From Chloroflexota bacterium (lineage in GTDB: Bacteria > Chloroflexota > Anaerolineae > Aggregatilineales > UBA2796), in contig RFIM01000095.1 in NCBI GenBank assembly GCA_003695215.1, positions 1 to 13,512 on the forward strand: 13,512 bases of DNA. Direction: 5' to 3'. The first letter of the stretch is position 1. Every line of letters starts with the position of its first letter. A model generated the notes under the pieces. The model was not told the DNA's origin. It worked only from the letters and a program-made list of their open reading frames with translations, and did no database searches. The translations under genes and the position numbers were made by a program. Positions 13,037-13,512 of the stretch are shown in pieces.

Positions 13037-13512
13037 CGCGCTCACTACGCCATACATAGACCCAAGCGTCGGCATAGAAATTGTCTGTCCAGGCATAGAG
13101 CCAGCGCGCATCGCTGAGCGAGAGGTTGATACAACCTTGCGAGCGCGGCGTGCCGAAATCATCGTGCCAATAGGCGCCGTGCAGGGCGATCTCGCCGTCG
13201 AAGTACATCACATAAGGCACAGATGGCAGGTAGTAATACTCGGCGCCGCTTCCGCCAAACAGGGTACTCCACTGGAAGCGCGCCCAAATGCGAAACAAGC
13301 CTTCGCCAGTGGCTGTTTCAGGCCGCCCTGAGGCGATCAGTGTGGCGAAGACGAGCTGATCATCCTCATAGGCAGCTAGGGTTTGCTCAGTCAAATCGAC
13401 GGCGATCCAGCGCCCTTTGACGCCCTCAGGGCGCTGCGCAGGCACCAAGTGTGCCAAGCGCTGCGCAGGCAGCCACTGCCCAGGTGCCACTAAATGCCAA
13501 TCTTGTCCATCA
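13020..13512 (-). CDS. L,D-transpeptidase (YkuD domain), 5' end outside the window
   Basis: The reading frame is open from the right edge, so only the C-terminal part is seen (about 163 codons). The YkuD domain begins at GRWIAVDLTEQTLAAYEDDQ, the usual first strands, and continues with FATLIASGRPETATGEGLFR. The active site is IALHGAYWHDDFGTPRSQGC with the catalytic Cys codon at plus 13131-13133 and a conserved His 16 residues earlier. The usual S-H/N-G-C is S-Q-G-C here. The enzyme forms 3-3 cross-links in peptidoglycan or attaches proteins to it, outside the membrane. A GTG at 13490 should not be taken as the start, because coding-like sequence (GQDWHLVAPGQW) continues upstream. It is the first visible gene of the leftward envelope cluster. 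Confidence 0.9.
   Translation of the reverse strand, partial: DGQDWHLVAPGQWLPAQRLAHLVPAQRPEGVKGRWIAVDLTEQTLAAYEDDQLVFATLIASGRPETATGEGLFRIWARFQWSTLFGGSGAEYYYLPSVPYVMYFDGEIALHGAYWHDDFGTPRSQGCINLSLSDARWLYAWTDNFYADAWVYVWRSERDEQAD

Noticed and set aside
13037..13162. N-terminal extension of the YgjP-like protein
   Set aside because: It is read out of frame within the L,D-transpeptidase coding sequence and carries no family motif.
1..13512. CRISPR array, insertion sequence, phage or defence genes
   Set aside because: No regularly spaced repeats, transposase or integrase motifs were seen; the hairpins differ in sequence and are not copies of one repeat family.

Overview
The window looks like chromosomal DNA of a GC-rich, free-living bacterium, most probably a member of the Chloroflexota. 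That placement is inference from the style of the L,D-transpeptidase, the fused peptide-ABC ATPase and the gene mix; there is no rRNA or marker gene to prove it. I see no phage, transposon, integron or CRISPR signature. Most genes are tightly packed, with start/stop overlaps inside operons and compact hairpins between them.

Left part (1-3566, + strand): a thiamine operon. A sigma70-type promoter (196-224) precedes a TPP riboswitch aptamer (about 238-331). After it come a 19-codon leader ORF and a strong hairpin that covers the ribosome-binding region of the first gene. The genes are thiamine pyrophosphokinase (397-1056), a small thiamine-binding-family protein (1076-1366), a ThiX/SsuC-like ABC permease (1366-2163) and a ThiY/NMT1-like binding protein with an extra N-terminal domain (2175-3566). 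The operon would import thiamine or its pyrimidine precursor and convert thiamine to TPP, but no ATPase for the transporter is present in the window. A perfect hairpin then separates it from a stand-alone PncC/CinA-C amidase (3630-4115).

Middle (4101-5774): a leftward gene for a clan-A glycoside-hydrolase-like TIM-barrel protein overlaps the end of pncC tail to tail. Its promoter lies back to back with a near-consensus promoter driving a rightward tRNA-Leu(CAA) gene, which ends in an intrinsic terminator.

Right-centre (5778-11567, - strand): a complete oligopeptide/dipeptide-type ABC importer, transcribed leftward in the order binding protein (Tat signal), OppC-like permease, one fused two-ATPase OppD-OppF protein, OppB-like permease. 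It has its own promoter, a structured leader in front of the binding protein, and an intercistronic hairpin after it.

Right end (11544-13512, - strand): a cell-envelope cluster transcribed leftward. It contains an L,D-transpeptidase cut by the window edge, a YgjP-like zinc metalloprotease-fold protein overlapping it by 17 nt, and a membrane-anchored protein with two Ig-like repeats. It ends in a strong intrinsic terminator whose U-tract runs into the -35 box of the importer promoter.
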